A DNA stretch of 64,000 bases from CBDCUC01 sp965222485 (GCA_965222485.1 CBDCUC010000030.1:372001-436000); one strand, 5' to 3'. Positions 8,728-18,102 are shown, numbered from the stretch's first letter. A program made the numbers and translations. The notes: generated from the sequence alone by a model not told the origin.

Positions 8728-9648
8728 TCAGTGCTTTGCCGTAACGCGCTCGCGGTGGAACAGGTAGACGCCAGATGCAACGATGATGGCTGAGCCTAGA
8801 AGTGTCCAGATGTCAGGGACATCATCAAACACGAGATAGCCAAGTATTATCATAGAGATAATCTGCATATAGATGAATGGTGCAATGATAGCCGCTGGGG
8901 CCAGGCGGTGGGCGATGATGAAGAGATAGTGGCCGATACCGCCGAACAGACCCAATGCGGCCAGCATCAACCACGCGACAGATGACGGCGGCCAGACCCA
9001 CACGTTGAGGGCAAGTGGAGCGGCAAGCAGCACGCCGACATGCAGTGAGAAGAATAGCGTGGCCAGAGGCGGTGCGCGTGAAGCGGTGTGGCGTGTTAAC
9101 AGGATGAAGGCCGTATAGGCGAGCATCGCGGCAAACGCGAAGCCAACGGCGGGGTGGACGTTGCTGATGCCGGGGCGCACCGCGATAAGGATGCCGCAAA
9201 AGCCAACAAGAATTGCCAACAAGCGGCGCCAGCCGACCCATTCGCCGAGCAGCGGGCCGGCGAGCAGGGACACAACCAACGGCGTTAAGAACATGATGGT
9301 GATGGTCTGGTCGAGTCTGAGGTATTGCAGGGCGAGGAAATTAAATGCCGTGGTCAATGCCATCGCCAGCGAGCGCAACATCTGAAAGCCCGGCTGTTCA
9401 ACCAACACAAGCTCTTTTAACGACAATATTCCGGTGAGCGGGATGAGCGTCAGCATTACCAGCGATTGCATGGAAAAGCGCATCCAAATTACCTGGGGTG
9501 CCGGGATCTCGACGCGGGTCAGTAACAGCTTGGCCGTCGTGTCCAGCATGGAGAACAAGACCAATGCCAGGATCATCAGGCCAATTGCTTTGGTCGTATC
9601 TGTTTTGCTGCCGGTGTCGGTACCGGCGAGGGGCTGTGTTTCCTGCAT
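8728..9648 (-). CDS. EamA/DMT-type transporter
   Basis: This 306-residue, strongly hydrophobic protein has about ten predicted membrane helices arranged as two EamA repeats (about residues 22-150 and 165-300). That is the usual architecture of drug/metabolite transporter superfamily permeases of the inner membrane. A conserved arginine-rich first repeat (WMRFSMQSL) and the GVYLFHRER C-terminus fit RhaT/YdcZ-like exporters. The substrate cannot be read from the sequence. The gene is convergent with tgt and divergent from the DUF599 gene. The ribosome site before ATG is weak (AGAAGCG). Confidence 0.88.
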   Translation of the reverse strand: MQETQPLAGTDTGSKTDTTKAIGLMILALVLFSMLDTTAKLLLTRVEIPAPQVIWMRFSMQSLVMLTLIPLTGILSLKELVLVEQPGFQMLRSLAMALTTAFNFLALQYLRLDQTITIMFLTPLVVSLLAGPLLGEWVGWRRLLAILVGFCGILIAVRPGISNVHPAVGFAFAAMLAYTAFILLTRHTASRAPPLATLFFSLHVGVLLAAPLALNVWVWPPSSVAWLMLAALGLFGGIGHYLFIIAHRLAPAAIIAPFIYMQIISMIILGYLVFDDVPDIWTLLGSAIIVASGVYLFHRERVTAKH

Positions 9649-9946
9649 TCGCTTCTTATTGATGTGTACTCGATAACCGCGTCAGCGCACCGTCACTGCG
9701 AGGCGGGCTGCTCTAGTCTTCGGAAGGGATTAGGGCTGACACGGTGGTAGCACAAAGTTCTGTTCGCTGTTGCGAGGATTTGCGCGAAACCGTGGCCTGA
9801 GGCAAATGCCGGCCTTGGGTCCGGATAACGCTGGGTATTTATCCCAAAGCTATAATTATGTGGAACACACCGCGCCGGTCATGCTCGTCAAACCAAAACC
9901 GATAAGGTATCAACGAGCCGGATGCCTAACCGAGCGAAGGTGTAAT

Positions 9947-9970
9947 CGCGCCCAGGTGAGCCTGGGCGCG
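9947..9970. repeat. Perfect 10-bp hairpin in intergenic region
   Basis: CGCGCCCAGG and CCTGGGCGCG form a perfect inverted repeat around a four-base TGAG loop. No T-run follows, so it is not a standard terminator. It lies 57 bp upstream of the DUF599 start in the 378-bp gap between two divergent genes. It could be a leader hairpin or regulatory site. Nothing else was recognised in this gap. Confidence 0.5.
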
Positions 9971-10026
9971 TCCAGCCGATGGCTACCCGAAGATTAAGCC
10001 GGCCATTGCGCGTACAGGAATTACAG

Positions 10027-10743
10027 ATGACGAAATTGGATTTCATTGCCTGCGGCTTCTTTATAGTCAGCTGGCTGTCATTCGTTTTTCTTGTTGAGAA
10101 GAGCCGTTGGCGAGACCTTTGCTTGTCAGCGCAGATGAACAAGCAGCGCGCGGCGTGGATGCAGGTCATGTATCAGCGCGATCTACGTATCGTCGACACC
10201 TCAATAATCGCAGGCCTTCAACAAGGAACAGCGTTCTTTGCATCGGTTACAATGTTCGCAATCGGTGGGTGTTTTGCTCTTTTGGGGTCCGCTGAGAGGG
10301 TGCACAATGTTTTTGAACACCTGCAACTCAACACTGGTAGTGCTTCGTATTTTTGGGAAATAAAACTACTTGGATTGACGCTGATACTTTCCTACGCATT
10401 CTTTAAGTTTGGTTGGGCGTATCGGTTGTTTCATTATTGTTCGATCGTTATGGGCGCTGTTCCCATGGCCCCTGCACAAGCTAGAGAGGGCGTTGAAGAA
10501 AACGCTGAACCGGACAGGGTGGCGGTTCAGGCTGCCAACCTGAATATTCTGGCGGGCCGACATTTCAATGCAGGCCTACGGGGAATGTTTTTCTCTATCG
10601 GATTTCTAGGCTGGTTTGCCGGACCTTATGCCTTTATGGCGGCAACCGCGCTCATCTTGATCGTATTGGTGCGCCGTCAATTTTTCTCGCAGGCACTGAA
10701 GATCGTGACGTGCGACGACGTAGGTGGGTCAGCTCGCCCGTAA
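10027..10743 (+). CDS. DUF599 domain-containing membrane protein
   Basis: This is a 238-residue membrane protein with a first helix at about residues 4-22, then two central helices and a C-terminal hairpin of helices. The spacing and the arginine-rich segment after helix 1 (RAAWMQVMYQRD followed by RIVDTSIIAGLQQGTAFFAS) match the DUF599 family, whose function is unknown. Start ATG at 10027 was preferred to 10010 or 9979 because AGGA lies seven bases upstream and the protein then begins with its first helix. It stands alone between divergent and unrelated genes. Membrane location is clear; no activity can be assigned. Confidence 0.82.
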   Translation: MTKLDFIACGFFIVSWLSFVFLVEKSRWRDLCLSAQMNKQRAAWMQVMYQRDLRIVDTSIIAGLQQGTAFFASVTMFAIGGCFALLGSAERVHNVFEHLQLNTGSASYFWEIKLLGLTLILSYAFFKFGWAYRLFHYCSIVMGAVPMAPAQAREGVEENAEPDRVAVQAANLNILAGRHFNAGLRGMFFSIGFLGWFAGPYAFMAATALILIVLVRRQFFSQALKIVTCDDVGGSARP

Positions 10744-10971
10744 TAACCCGGGCTCTCGATTGAGATGGTGAGTGTGCCGGCGGATACTCCCGGGCCGCGT
10801 TTATGGTGGGTGTGGCACTGTTTCAGCCGTGCTGTGGGCAATATACGGCAGGGGTTGGGGGTTGATGTGGGCTAGCGCTTGCCAACGGGCGAAAACACCA
10901 GTATGGACGAGGCCTTCGGCGGCCACTGCGACCAGAATCAAAGGGTGGGCGTTGTTACAATCCTGATTGTT

Positions 10972-11047
10972 GGGCCCGTAGCTCAGTCGGTAGAGCAACT
11001 GACTTTTAATCAGTGGGTCGGAGGTTCGAATCCTCCCGGGCTCACCA
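10972..11047 (+). tRNA. tRNA-Lys (anticodon TTT)
   Basis: A complete cloverleaf is visible. The acceptor stem GGGCCCG pairs with CGGGCTC, the D-loop region is GCTCAGTCGGTAGAGC, and anticodon loop CTTTTAA has TTT. The T-arm is GGAGG-TTCGAAT-CCTCC, with discriminator A and encoded CCA (11045-11047). Length is 76 bases. Confidence 0.97.
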
Positions 11048-11229
11048 GCAATACCCAGCCGCAAACTAATACATTATCGTTGGGCAGGCGTTCGAACAAA
11101 CGCACGCGTCCGACTTATTGTCGGCGAGCATTTCCGTCTTTTTTCAAGCCTTCTCCTGGTGTGCTCACGCGGGCGTCGCCATGTGAGTCCGAAGCTGCCA
11201 GGCTGACGCCACTGTTACATCCATTTGGG

Positions 11230-11604
11230 TCAGGACTTAAACTCGACTGTCACGAACTTCAGCACCGTGTCTCCGATGTTATTGAGATCGTGGACAAAGA
11301 ACTTGCCGTCGCCAAGGTCGAAATGCGCCGTTGTGCCGACCTCGTAGTCCGCCTCTTTGACGCTTCCGTCGTTGTAGTAGGAGAGGGACTTGCCCGAGGC
11401 CATGCTGGTCCAGAAATAAGGCTCGTCATGCCTGTGAAAAGGTGCGCGTTCGCCTGGTTTCAGCACTAGATGCCACACACGGACCTTGTCCGTTTCCGAA
11501 ACGATGCGCGAACCGACCTTACGGTTATTCCAGTTAGCGATGATTTCGTCTCGCTTTTCGGCAGGCCACTCTGCGTATTTTTTAATGTCCGGTTCCGTGC
11601 CCAT
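11230..11604 (-). CDS. Small cupin-like protein
   Basis: This is a 124-residue single-domain protein with a beta-barrel cupin pattern. A central RAPFHRHDEPYFW segment carries an HxH-x-E like metal-binding motif, followed by strands up to VTVEFKS. The second cupin motif has only one candidate His (FFVHDL). There is no signal peptide, so it is cytoplasmic. It is divergent from a TRAP transporter operon across a 328-bp region rich in inverted repeats, so it may act on or sense the transported compound; this is inference. ATG start has a weak GAGCAG site. No specific enzyme activity can be assigned. Confidence 0.78.
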   Translation of the reverse strand: MGTEPDIKKYAEWPAEKRDEIIANWNNRKVGSRIVSETDKVRVWHLVLKPGERAPFHRHDEPYFWTSMASGKSLSYYNDGSVKEADYEVGTTAHFDLGDGKFFVHDLNNIGDTVLKFVTVEFKS

Positions 11605-11628
11605 TTTCTGCTCGCATTATTCGGTTGA

Positions 11629-11650
11629 TCAATAAGTTTCCCGTTATTGA
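11629..11650. promoter_or_regulatory. Inverted repeat, candidate operator upstream of cupin gene
   Basis: TCAATAA and TTATTGA form a perfect 7-bp inverted repeat with an 8-base spacer (22 bp in all). It is 25 bp upstream of the cupin start in the divergent promoter region shared with the TRAP operon. Size and symmetry suit a dimeric regulator such as the TetR protein encoded about 3.7 kb downstream. Binding is untested. Confidence 0.4.
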
Positions 11651-11668
11651 ATGCTTATATTTAGCAAA

Positions 11669-11698
11669 TTGACAAGCTCTTGACCATAGAGCCTATGT
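11669..11698 (+). promoter_or_regulatory. Candidate sigma-70 promoter with overlapping palindrome, TRAP operon
   Basis: TTGACA (11669-11674) is followed after 18 bases by CTATGT, a possible -35/-10 pair reading toward dctP. The palindrome CATAG-AGC-CTATG (11685-11697) overlaps the presumed -10 element, as expected for a repressor site. An imperfect TGACCA/TGGTCA pair also surrounds this area. All of this is pattern matching by eye. Confidence 0.35.
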
Positions 11699-11932
11699 TC
11701 ATTATTGGTCATTTGACTATTTATTTTGGAGGGGATGCGTCGGCTGCCCAACCGGCGAATGCTCGGCTTTTGGTCTGATTGTGCAAGCGCTTTTTTCTTC
11801 AAGTCTAAGAGAGCGCCGATGATATGATTTTGCTGCCGGCGAACGAGTGTTGGGCGTATAGTCGATGACGGCGCAAACCAGTAACGGACATGGCCGTGCA
11901 GTTGCCGGGGCCGTCATAGGATAGGAAGCTTC

Positions 11933-13018
11933 ATGATCAATATGCCAAGTCGCCGGAATTTCGTCAAAAGTGCTGCGGTGTTTGCGGGTGCGGCCACGCT
12001 GCCGGCACCCGTAATTGCGCAAGGCGGCACGCAATTGAAAATGCTGACGTGTTGGCCGAAGAATTTTCCCGGTCTGGGAACGAGTGCGCAACGCTTTGCG
12101 AAGCGCGTTGAGGCGGCGAGTGGCGGTAAATTGCGCATCAAGGTTTACGGTGCCAAGGAGATCGTGGAGCCATTCGAAGTGCTGGATGCCGTCGCGTCCG
12201 GCGCAGGCGATCTGACGCATGACACGTCTTACTATTGGTTTGGTAAGGACCCTGCTTTCGTTTATTTCGCTGTTGTTCCGTTCGGATTGACTGCAGATGA
12301 GCACTTTACCTGGCTCAAGTGGGGTGGTGGTCAGGAGCTGTGGGATGAACTTGGCGCTGCACACGGCGTAAAACCATTAGCCAACCTCAACACCGGCGCA
12401 CAAATGGGTGGCTGGTTTAAAAAGCCAATTGAGCGGGCTTCTGATTTGCAGGGTCTACGCATTCGCTATCCCGGACTGGGCGGGCAGATGATGGCCCGGC
12501 TGGGGGCGACGCCCGTCAATATTCCAGGCGGGGAGCTTTTTACGTCCTTGCAATCCGGCAACATCGATGGGCTTGAATGGATTGCGCCTTGGAATGACCT
12601 CGCCTTCGGGTTCCACCGCGTCGCAAAGCACTACTATTATCCTGGTTTTCATGAAATGGGGCACGCGCTGTCATCTTACGTCAACGCCAAGGTGTGGTCG
12701 GGGCTCAGCGAGGTAGAGAGAGCGATCATGCAAAACGCGGCTGACGCAGAATACATCACGTCGCTTGCTGAGTATAATGCCAGGAATCTCTCTGCTCTTA
12801 ATGCGCTCATTAGCAAACATGGCGTGCAGCTGCATGAATGGCCCGCTGAGATTATTGAGAGGATGAAGAGTATGGCGCCCGAAGTGTTGGAAGAAAGTGC
12901 TGCAAAGAGTCCTCTGGCGACCAAAGTACATAAGAGCTGGATCGCGTTCCGTGACTCTCAGCGCAAATGGCATGAGATCGGCGAATACGCCAATGTCCGA
13001 CTGAAGCAAAAAACCTAG
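11933..13018 (+). CDS. TRAP transporter substrate-binding protein (DctP type)
   Basis: This is the periplasmic binding component of a TRAP transporter, 361 residues long. The N-terminus has a twin-arginine signal (SRRNFVKSAA) and a cleavage site near VIAQG, so it is probably exported folded by Tat. The DctP fold is supported by LKMLTCWPKNFPGLG, the ligand-contacting GLRIRYPGLGGQ segment with its conserved Arg, and the LFTSLQSGNIDGLEWIAPWND block. These features resemble the TakP-like group that binds 2-oxo acids and related carboxylates, so an organic acid ligand is likely but not proven. It heads an operon with small and large permeases. ATG at 11942 is an alternative start. Confidence 0.93.
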   Translation: MINMPSRRNFVKSAAVFAGAATLPAPVIAQGGTQLKMLTCWPKNFPGLGTSAQRFAKRVEAASGGKLRIKVYGAKEIVEPFEVLDAVASGAGDLTHDTSYYWFGKDPAFVYFAVVPFGLTADEHFTWLKWGGGQELWDELGAAHGVKPLANLNTGAQMGGWFKKPIERASDLQGLRIRYPGLGGQMMARLGATPVNIPGGELFTSLQSGNIDGLEWIAPWNDLAFGFHRVAKHYYYPGFHEMGHALSSYVNAKVWSGLSEVERAIMQNAADAEYITSLAEYNARNLSALNALISKHGVQLHEWPAEIIERMKSMAPEVLEESAAKSPLATKVHKSWIAFRDSQRKWHEIGEYANVRLKQKT

Positions 13019-13202
13019 GGCGCTCCAGATGAAATTTGCTGAATTCAAGGCCTGTCTTGAGCGTTTCCGTCTGGTGGTGGGGACAAAGAAAGCTCCCCGG
13101 CTGGTGAAGAGTGCGGTCGGTTGCAAGGTTTTCTGATCAGTGGAACGCCTCATTAAAACCGGGCGTGTATGAAGCTCATTTACTGTATGCGTGCGAGGTA
13201 GT

Positions 13203-13724
13203 ATGGCCGAAGACTACAACCACTTGAAGGGTTCCAGCCTGGTTGACAAAGCAATCGAGAAGCTAGGCCTGGCCGTTAGATGGTTGGCGGTTGCCATGGT
13301 GCTCTTGCAGTTTGTTGTGGTCATTGCTCGCTACTTATTCAATGCGGGTTCTGTCATGGCGCAAGAGGGCATCTTGTACCTGTTTGGCACGATGTTCATG
13401 TTGACGCTTGCCGATGCGCTTGCCTCGGATCGACATGTCCGTGTTGACATGTTCTACCAATCGTTCACGCCCGCAACGAAACGCATGATCGATGCCCTCG
13501 GCATTATCTTGTTTCTGCTGCCGCTCTGCCTGTTCATGCTCTGGGCCTCGAAGGACTACGTGCTGAGCTCCTGGACGGCTTTAGAAGGGTCTCGCGATGT
13601 GGCAGGGTTGCCAGGCGTGTTCCTACTGAAAACCGTGATACCCATTGCGCTGCTTCTCGTGATTGCTCAGGCATTAGCAATTTTATGGCGCTGCCTCGGC
13701 CAAATAGAGAAGCGCGATGTCTGA
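13203..13724 (+). CDS. TRAP transporter small permease (DctQ type)
   Basis: This is the small membrane subunit of the TRAP transporter, 173 residues with four predicted helices. The family pattern is visible: the first helix with ARYLFN, the acidic QEGILYLFGTMFMLTLADAL segment and DRHVRVDMFY in the second half. It bridges binding protein capture and transport by the large subunit. ATG at 13203 was chosen because GAGG lies six bases upstream; GTG at 13191 is the longer option. Its last eight bases overlap the start of dctM, indicating translational coupling. Confidence 0.92.
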   Translation: MAEDYNHLKGSSLVDKAIEKLGLAVRWLAVAMVLLQFVVVIARYLFNAGSVMAQEGILYLFGTMFMLTLADALASDRHVRVDMFYQSFTPATKRMIDALGIILFLLPLCLFMLWASKDYVLSSWTALEGSRDVAGLPGVFLLKTVIPIALLLVIAQALAILWRCLGQIEKRDV

Positions 13725-15267
13725 CCCCAATGTGATTTTTCTGACGTTGCTGTTTGTCGGCTTGCTCGCCTGTTTGATGTCGGGTTTTCCGGTGGCATTT
13801 GTTCTAGGCGGCGTATCGCTATTGCTGGCCGGGTTGGGAACTTTGTTGGGACAGTTCGATGCGTCCTTCCTTGCCGCCATCCCGCAACGTATCTACGCGG
13901 CAATGACGAATGAAATTCTCCTTGCAGTACCCTTGTTTGTCTTCATGGGCACCATGTTGGAGCGCAGTGGTATCGCTTCGGAGCTTTTGGACGGGATTGG
14001 GCGCTTGTTTGGGCGCCGTCGCGGCGGGTTGGGCTTCGCTATTACGCTTGTGGGTGCTCTGCTGGCCGCATCTACCGGGATTGTCGGTGCCACTGTAACG
14101 ACCATGGCACTTTTGTCTCTGCCCGTGATGCTGAAATGGGGTTACTCGCCGCGACTGGCGGCAGGCTCAATTTGCGCTGCCGGAACGCTAGGACAGATCA
14201 TTCCGCCGTCGCTGGTTTTGGTCTTGCTTGCCGATACGATTTCTTCCGCGCACCAGAAGGCCCAATTGGCGATGGGCAATTTCTCGCCTGACACTGTATC
14301 TATTTCCGACCTGTTTGCCGGAGCGCTTATTCCAGGCCTCGTGATGGTCGCCGTGTTTCTGGTTTATCAAATGCTGCTTGCCGTTGTGAGGCCGGAAACC
14401 TGTCCGCCACCGCCCGCCAACGAGGCGGAAGAGTTGCAAATTGGTGTGGGCGAACTGTCGGCGCGGTTGGTACCGCCGCTTGCGTTGATCGTCGGCGTAC
14501 TCGGTTCTATCTTAGGCGGTGTCGCAACGCCGACAGAATCAGCTTCGATCGGGGCGGCGGGGGCAATTCTGCTTGCAGGTTTTGGCGCTGACGGGCGCCG
14601 TCACGCCAATGCTGCTATTGCTTTCCTGATGTTGGCGGTGTTGTTAAAACACGTGCTCGTCGGGTGGACCGATGTGTCCATCGGGGTGGAGCGTGCTGTT
14701 GTCGCCGTACCTGTGATCGTTTTTAGCGCCTATTTTGGAGTGGCGCTGTTAAGGACGGCTAGACTTGGTGCTTTGGCGAGTTGTGCCACCGAAACCGCGC
14801 GTCTAAGCGCTATGGTTTTCATGATCCTCATTGGTGCGGCCATGCTGTCGCTTGTGTTCCGTGGGTTTGGGGGCGATGAAGCCGTCCAGGGGTTGATCTC
14901 CAGTGTTCCAGGTGGGCCGTACGCTGCCTTGGCGGTCGTACTGGCTGTGATGTTCCTGCTCGGTTTTATTCTCGACTTCATAGAGATTATTTTTGTGATC
15001 GTTCCCACGATTGCCCCGGTCCTGCTGGCTTCAGGTATCGATCCAATCTGGTTGGCAATACTGATTTCACTGAATCTGCAAACCTCGTTCCTGACACCGC
15101 CGTTCGGATTTGCGCTGTTCTACTTTAGATCCGCTGCGCCACCAGAGATAGCAACGAAGGACATATACCTCGGGGTTGCGCCCTTCATTGCATTGCAGTT
15201 GCTGGTTTTGATCATCGTAGCATTTGTGCCCAGCATTTCGACTTGGCTGCCGTATGCACTTCGTTGA
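13717..15267 (+). CDS. TRAP transporter large permease (DctM type), extended form
   Basis: This is the sodium-coupled transport subunit of the TRAP system. At 516 residues it is longer than the usual roughly 430, with extra hydrophobic sequence in the centre (about residues 290-370) inserted between conserved halves. Family features include LVFMGTMLERSGIASELL, AASTGIVGATVTTMALLSLPVM, the GTLGQIIPPSLVLVLL loop and the C-terminal TSFLTPPFGFALFYFR. It overlaps dctQ by eight bases. Long DctM proteins of this kind occur with TakP-like binding proteins. The substrate is unknown, probably an organic acid. Confidence 0.93.
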   Translation: MSDPNVIFLTLLFVGLLACLMSGFPVAFVLGGVSLLLAGLGTLLGQFDASFLAAIPQRIYAAMTNEILLAVPLFVFMGTMLERSGIASELLDGIGRLFGRRRGGLGFAITLVGALLAASTGIVGATVTTMALLSLPVMLKWGYSPRLAAGSICAAGTLGQIIPPSLVLVLLADTISSAHQKAQLAMGNFSPDTVSISDLFAGALIPGLVMVAVFLVYQMLLAVVRPETCPPPPANEAEELQIGVGELSARLVPPLALIVGVLGSILGGVATPTESASIGAAGAILLAGFGADGRRHANAAIAFLMLAVLLKHVLVGWTDVSIGVERAVVAVPVIVFSAYFGVALLRTARLGALASCATETARLSAMVFMILIGAAMLSLVFRGFGGDEAVQGLISSVPGGPYAALAVVLAVMFLLGFILDFIEIIFVIVPTIAPVLLASGIDPIWLAILISLNLQTSFLTPPFGFALFYFRSAAPPEIATKDIYLGVAPFIALQLLVLIIVAFVPSISTWLPYALR

Positions 15268-15379
15268 GGTCTCGATGTTGTCAAAACTGATGATAAGGTA
15301 ATGGGCATGATTGCGAGTGCGATGCTGCCAGACGGTATTTGCCTAACCCGTAATGAGGCTTCCTGCTGAGCAAATCACC

Positions 15380-16036
15380 ATGGCTATCACCACGAAGGCA
15401 CACAAGAAACAACAACGCTTGTCACCGCAGGAGCGCGAACACCTTATTGTCACGGGTGCAATAGAGTTTGTGGCTGAGCGCGGCCTTGCGTTTTCGACCC
15501 GCGAACTTGCCAGCCATCTTAAGATCAGCCAGGGCCTGCTTTACCGGTATTTTGCAAACAAGGATGACTTGGTCGAGAAGATCTACGAGCGCGTGTATCT
15601 GGGGCGGTGGAATCCGGAGTGGGATGAAATCCTTGGCGACCGTCAACTGAGCCTGCAGGAGCGCTTGGAAAAATATCTCAAAGACTATGCAAAGGTCATC
15701 ATGCAAAAGGACTGGGTTAGGATTTTTCTGCTGTCGGCATTCGAAGACCCGGTTATTTCTCAACGTTACACGGCCATGTTGCGCCGCCGGATATTTGAAC
15801 CAATTCTCGCTGAACAGCTACATGAGTTGGGCCTTAGGAGTATTCGCAAACGGGCGGACAAGGAAATGGCGCTTGAACTTATTTGGGGCTTTCATTCAAG
15901 TTTGTTTTACATGGGCGTCCGCCAATGGGTATACAAAGCTCCTCCCAAGGTTGACATTGATCGCGTCATTGCCGTGCGGGTTGCAACTTTCCTCGAAGGG
16001 TTTCGGACTTTCTTGCGTTCATTGAATGCGAGATGA
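15380..16036 (+). CDS. TetR/AcrR family transcriptional regulator
   Basis: This is a repressor-type protein of about 218 residues. The N-terminal TetR helix-turn-helix covers about residues 25-70, with FSTRELASHLKISQGLLYRYFANKDDLV matching the family's recognition segment (split here as FSTRELASHLKIS then QGLLYRYFANKDDL). The C-terminal ligand domain is unlike any I recognise. ATG at 15380 has GAG nine bases upstream; ATG at 15353 would add nine residues but has no ribosome site. It follows the TRAP operon on the same strand after 112 bp and is the natural candidate to bind the inverted repeats at 11629-11697. Confidence 0.88.
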   Translation: MAITTKAHKKQQRLSPQEREHLIVTGAIEFVAERGLAFSTRELASHLKISQGLLYRYFANKDDLVEKIYERVYLGRWNPEWDEILGDRQLSLQERLEKYLKDYAKVIMQKDWVRIFLLSAFEDPVISQRYTAMLRRRIFEPILAEQLHELGLRSIRKRADKEMALELIWGFHSSLFYMGVRQWVYKAPPKVDIDRVIAVRVATFLEGFRTFLRSLNAR

Positions 16037-16371
16037 CGTTCCGAACTTTGATGCTTGCAAATCTTTGGTAATGTGATGCGGCGGGTTTGTGCGCGATTAG
16101 CGCTGGGGAATAGGCTAAACTAAAGGTGGTGTGTATCGCCATTTCGGCCTTTGCGCTACTTAGGCAAGTTTGGTGTACGCTGTCGTCTTCGTCAGTCTAT
16201 GGGATGGTCGTTGCGGTGTGCTTTTGATATGTCCTTTTCTGACCTGTTGGAAGTAGACAACATCGAACGGCCAAGGTGTCGAAATATGCGTAGGCGCGCG
16301 GGCCGTTCTGCGGACGCCTGTCCAAGTTTCTTTTCCCACTGGGTTCTCTCTAATCTGGAAATCTGCTGTCA
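16037..16371. other. 335-bp gap, no gene seen
   Basis: The gap lies between the TetR gene and the MscS-like gene. No reading frame with family resemblance, tRNA, clear terminator or symmetric operator was recognised. It should hold the promoter of the MscS-like gene. Confidence 0.4.
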
Positions 16372-18102
16372 ATGATCTCACACGTAAGCCGGTTCTTGCT
16401 CGCTGCAGTTGTAGCGTGCGGCGCATTGTTATCGTTCGAGCATTCCGCGTTCGCGCAGTCTCAGGATGAGAATGAGGCTGCGGAACGTAGAGCGAAACGT
16501 CAGCAAGAGATTCGCGACGCTATCGAAACACTCAGCAATTTGCTTGCCAGTCGTGTGGAGCAAAAAACGGGTATTGAGGCGTTGAAGAAAGAGCTGCAGG
16601 AGGCCAAGGAGGAGGCCTCAAAAAAGGAGCTTGAGGAACAGATCAAGGTTGCCCAGGACAAACTCGCGAAGACACAGTCGCAGATCTCTGCTCTCGCAAC
16701 TGGCGTTCGTGACGATTCTTTTGAGACGCGAGCAGATAAGCCCTTCGAATTGCAGCGCGAGGTCGTCGGATTGGCAGAGCCGTTCGTGAAGATGATGAAG
16801 GAGGCAACCGCGACGACGCGTGAGATTGAGAAATTAAACGAGACGATGAGCGATGCGAAGAACCGTCAGGATCTGGCGAGAAAGGCGCTCGAACGCATTA
16901 GTTTGCTGAAACAGGCGCTTGCGCCAGTTGCCGACGACGAAGATTCGAGGCAAGAGCCGCAATCGGAACGTGCTTATTTGGATGGGCAGGAAAAGACTTG
17001 GCGCAAACGGCTTCAGGAAGCGGAGGACGCGGCAGAGACGGCGGAGCAACAACTCACGCTGCGCCTTGATGAACAGGCAAGTACACCCAGCGGGGTCGGT
17101 CAATATGCTACCGGTTTTTTGCGCAAGCGAGGGGTAAATCTGTTGACGGCACTTGCCGCCTTTTTTGGTGTATTCGCTTTTTTTCGTCTCGTTGCGCGGG
17201 GGGCCGAATTATTTTTGCATAGGCGCGGCATTAAGAACAATTTCGCGCTTCGCCTAGGCGGCCTCGTTTATCAAGTCGCTACGGTGCTTGTTTCACTATT
17301 CGCGATGCTCATCGTGCTCAATATGCTGAATGACTGGATCTTGCTGGGTGTGACATCTGTTTTTGCGGTTGCTCTTGCATGGATGGGCCTCAAGATGCTG
17401 CCGGCAATCATTGAGCAGGCGACCCTGCTTTTGGATCTGGGGGCTGTTCAGGAGGGTGAAAGGGTGCTCATGAGTGGTGTGCCCTGGCGTGTGGAGAAGC
17501 TCGACTTTTATACTGACCTCGTCAATCCGGAGCTTGAAGGTGGCACGTTCACGCTGCCGGTGCGCGAGCTTGTCGGCCTTCATTCGCGTCCTGCAGCCAT
17601 CGACGAAGCTTGGTTTCCTACGCGTAAAGGGGACTGGGCTGAGTTGTCCGATGGTCGGACTGGAAAGGTTGTCATTCAGACACCTGAACTTGTTCAGCTC
17701 GTCGAACTTGGCGGTTCGCGCATAACGTATGCCACGAGCGATTTTATCGCCAAGACGCCGCGCAACCTTTCAGCTGGTTTTCGTGTTGCAGTTCCGTTCG
17801 GCATCGACTACCGGCATCAGGCGGATGCAACCGACAAGATCCCGCGGCGGCTGGAAGCCCATCTGCGTCAGGGGTTAGAACAGGTGTTCGGTGATGATGG
17901 AGGCGTTCGTCACGTGAGCGTTGATTTGGCAAATGCAGGGGATTCGTCACTCAACTATGACGCGGAGGCCGACGTGGCTGGCAAACTTGCACACCGCCAT
18001 GAGGATATCGAACGCGAAATGGTGCGTTTGCTCGTGGAGGCCTGCAACGAGAACGATTGGACAATACCGTTCCCGCAGATGGTCCTGCACCGCAGCGGAT
18101 GA
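16372..18102 (+). CDS. MscS-family mechanosensitive channel with coiled-coil periplasmic domain
   Basis: This is a 576-residue membrane protein. It has a signal peptide (cleaved near AFAQ at 28/29), then a long Glu/Lys/Arg-rich coiled-coil region (about 32-245) that would lie in the periplasm. Three membrane helices follow (about 258-280, 293-315 and 320-340). The last runs into an MscS-like pore-lining helix and beta domain (LLDLGAVQEGERVLMSGVPWRVEKLDFYT, read as LLDLGAVQEGERV then GVPWRVEKLDFYT). The C-terminal alpha/beta domain ends at PFPQMVLHRSG. MscS channels open under membrane tension to release solutes. The gene opens a cluster of phospho-signalling genes, suggesting a linked envelope function. 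Confidence 0.85.
   Translation: MISHVSRFLLAAVVACGALLSFEHSAFAQSQDENEAAERRAKRQQEIRDAIETLSNLLASRVEQKTGIEALKKELQEAKEEASKKELEEQIKVAQDKLAKTQSQISALATGVRDDSFETRADKPFELQREVVGLAEPFVKMMKEATATTREIEKLNETMSDAKNRQDLARKALERISLLKQALAPVADDEDSRQEPQSERAYLDGQEKTWRKRLQEAEDAAETAEQQLTLRLDEQASTPSGVGQYATGFLRKRGVNLLTALAAFFGVFAFFRLVARGAELFLHRRGIKNNFALRLGGLVYQVATVLVSLFAMLIVLNMLNDWILLGVTSVFAVALAWMGLKMLPAIIEQATLLLDLGAVQEGERVLMSGVPWRVEKLDFYTDLVNPELEGGTFTLPVRELVGLHSRPAAIDEAWFPTRKGDWAELSDGRTGKVVIQTPELVQLVELGGSRITYATSDFIAKTPRNLSAGFRVAVPFGIDYRHQADATDKIPRRLEAHLRQGLEQVFGDDGGVRHVSVDLANAGDSSLNYDAEADVAGKLAHRHEDIEREMVRLLVEACNENDWTIPFPQMVLHRSG

Noticed and set aside
10801..11064. Minus-strand open frame containing GRIRTSDPLIKSQLLYRLSYG
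   Set aside because: It is the antisense of tRNA-Lys, a well-known false protein that arises opposite this tRNA type.
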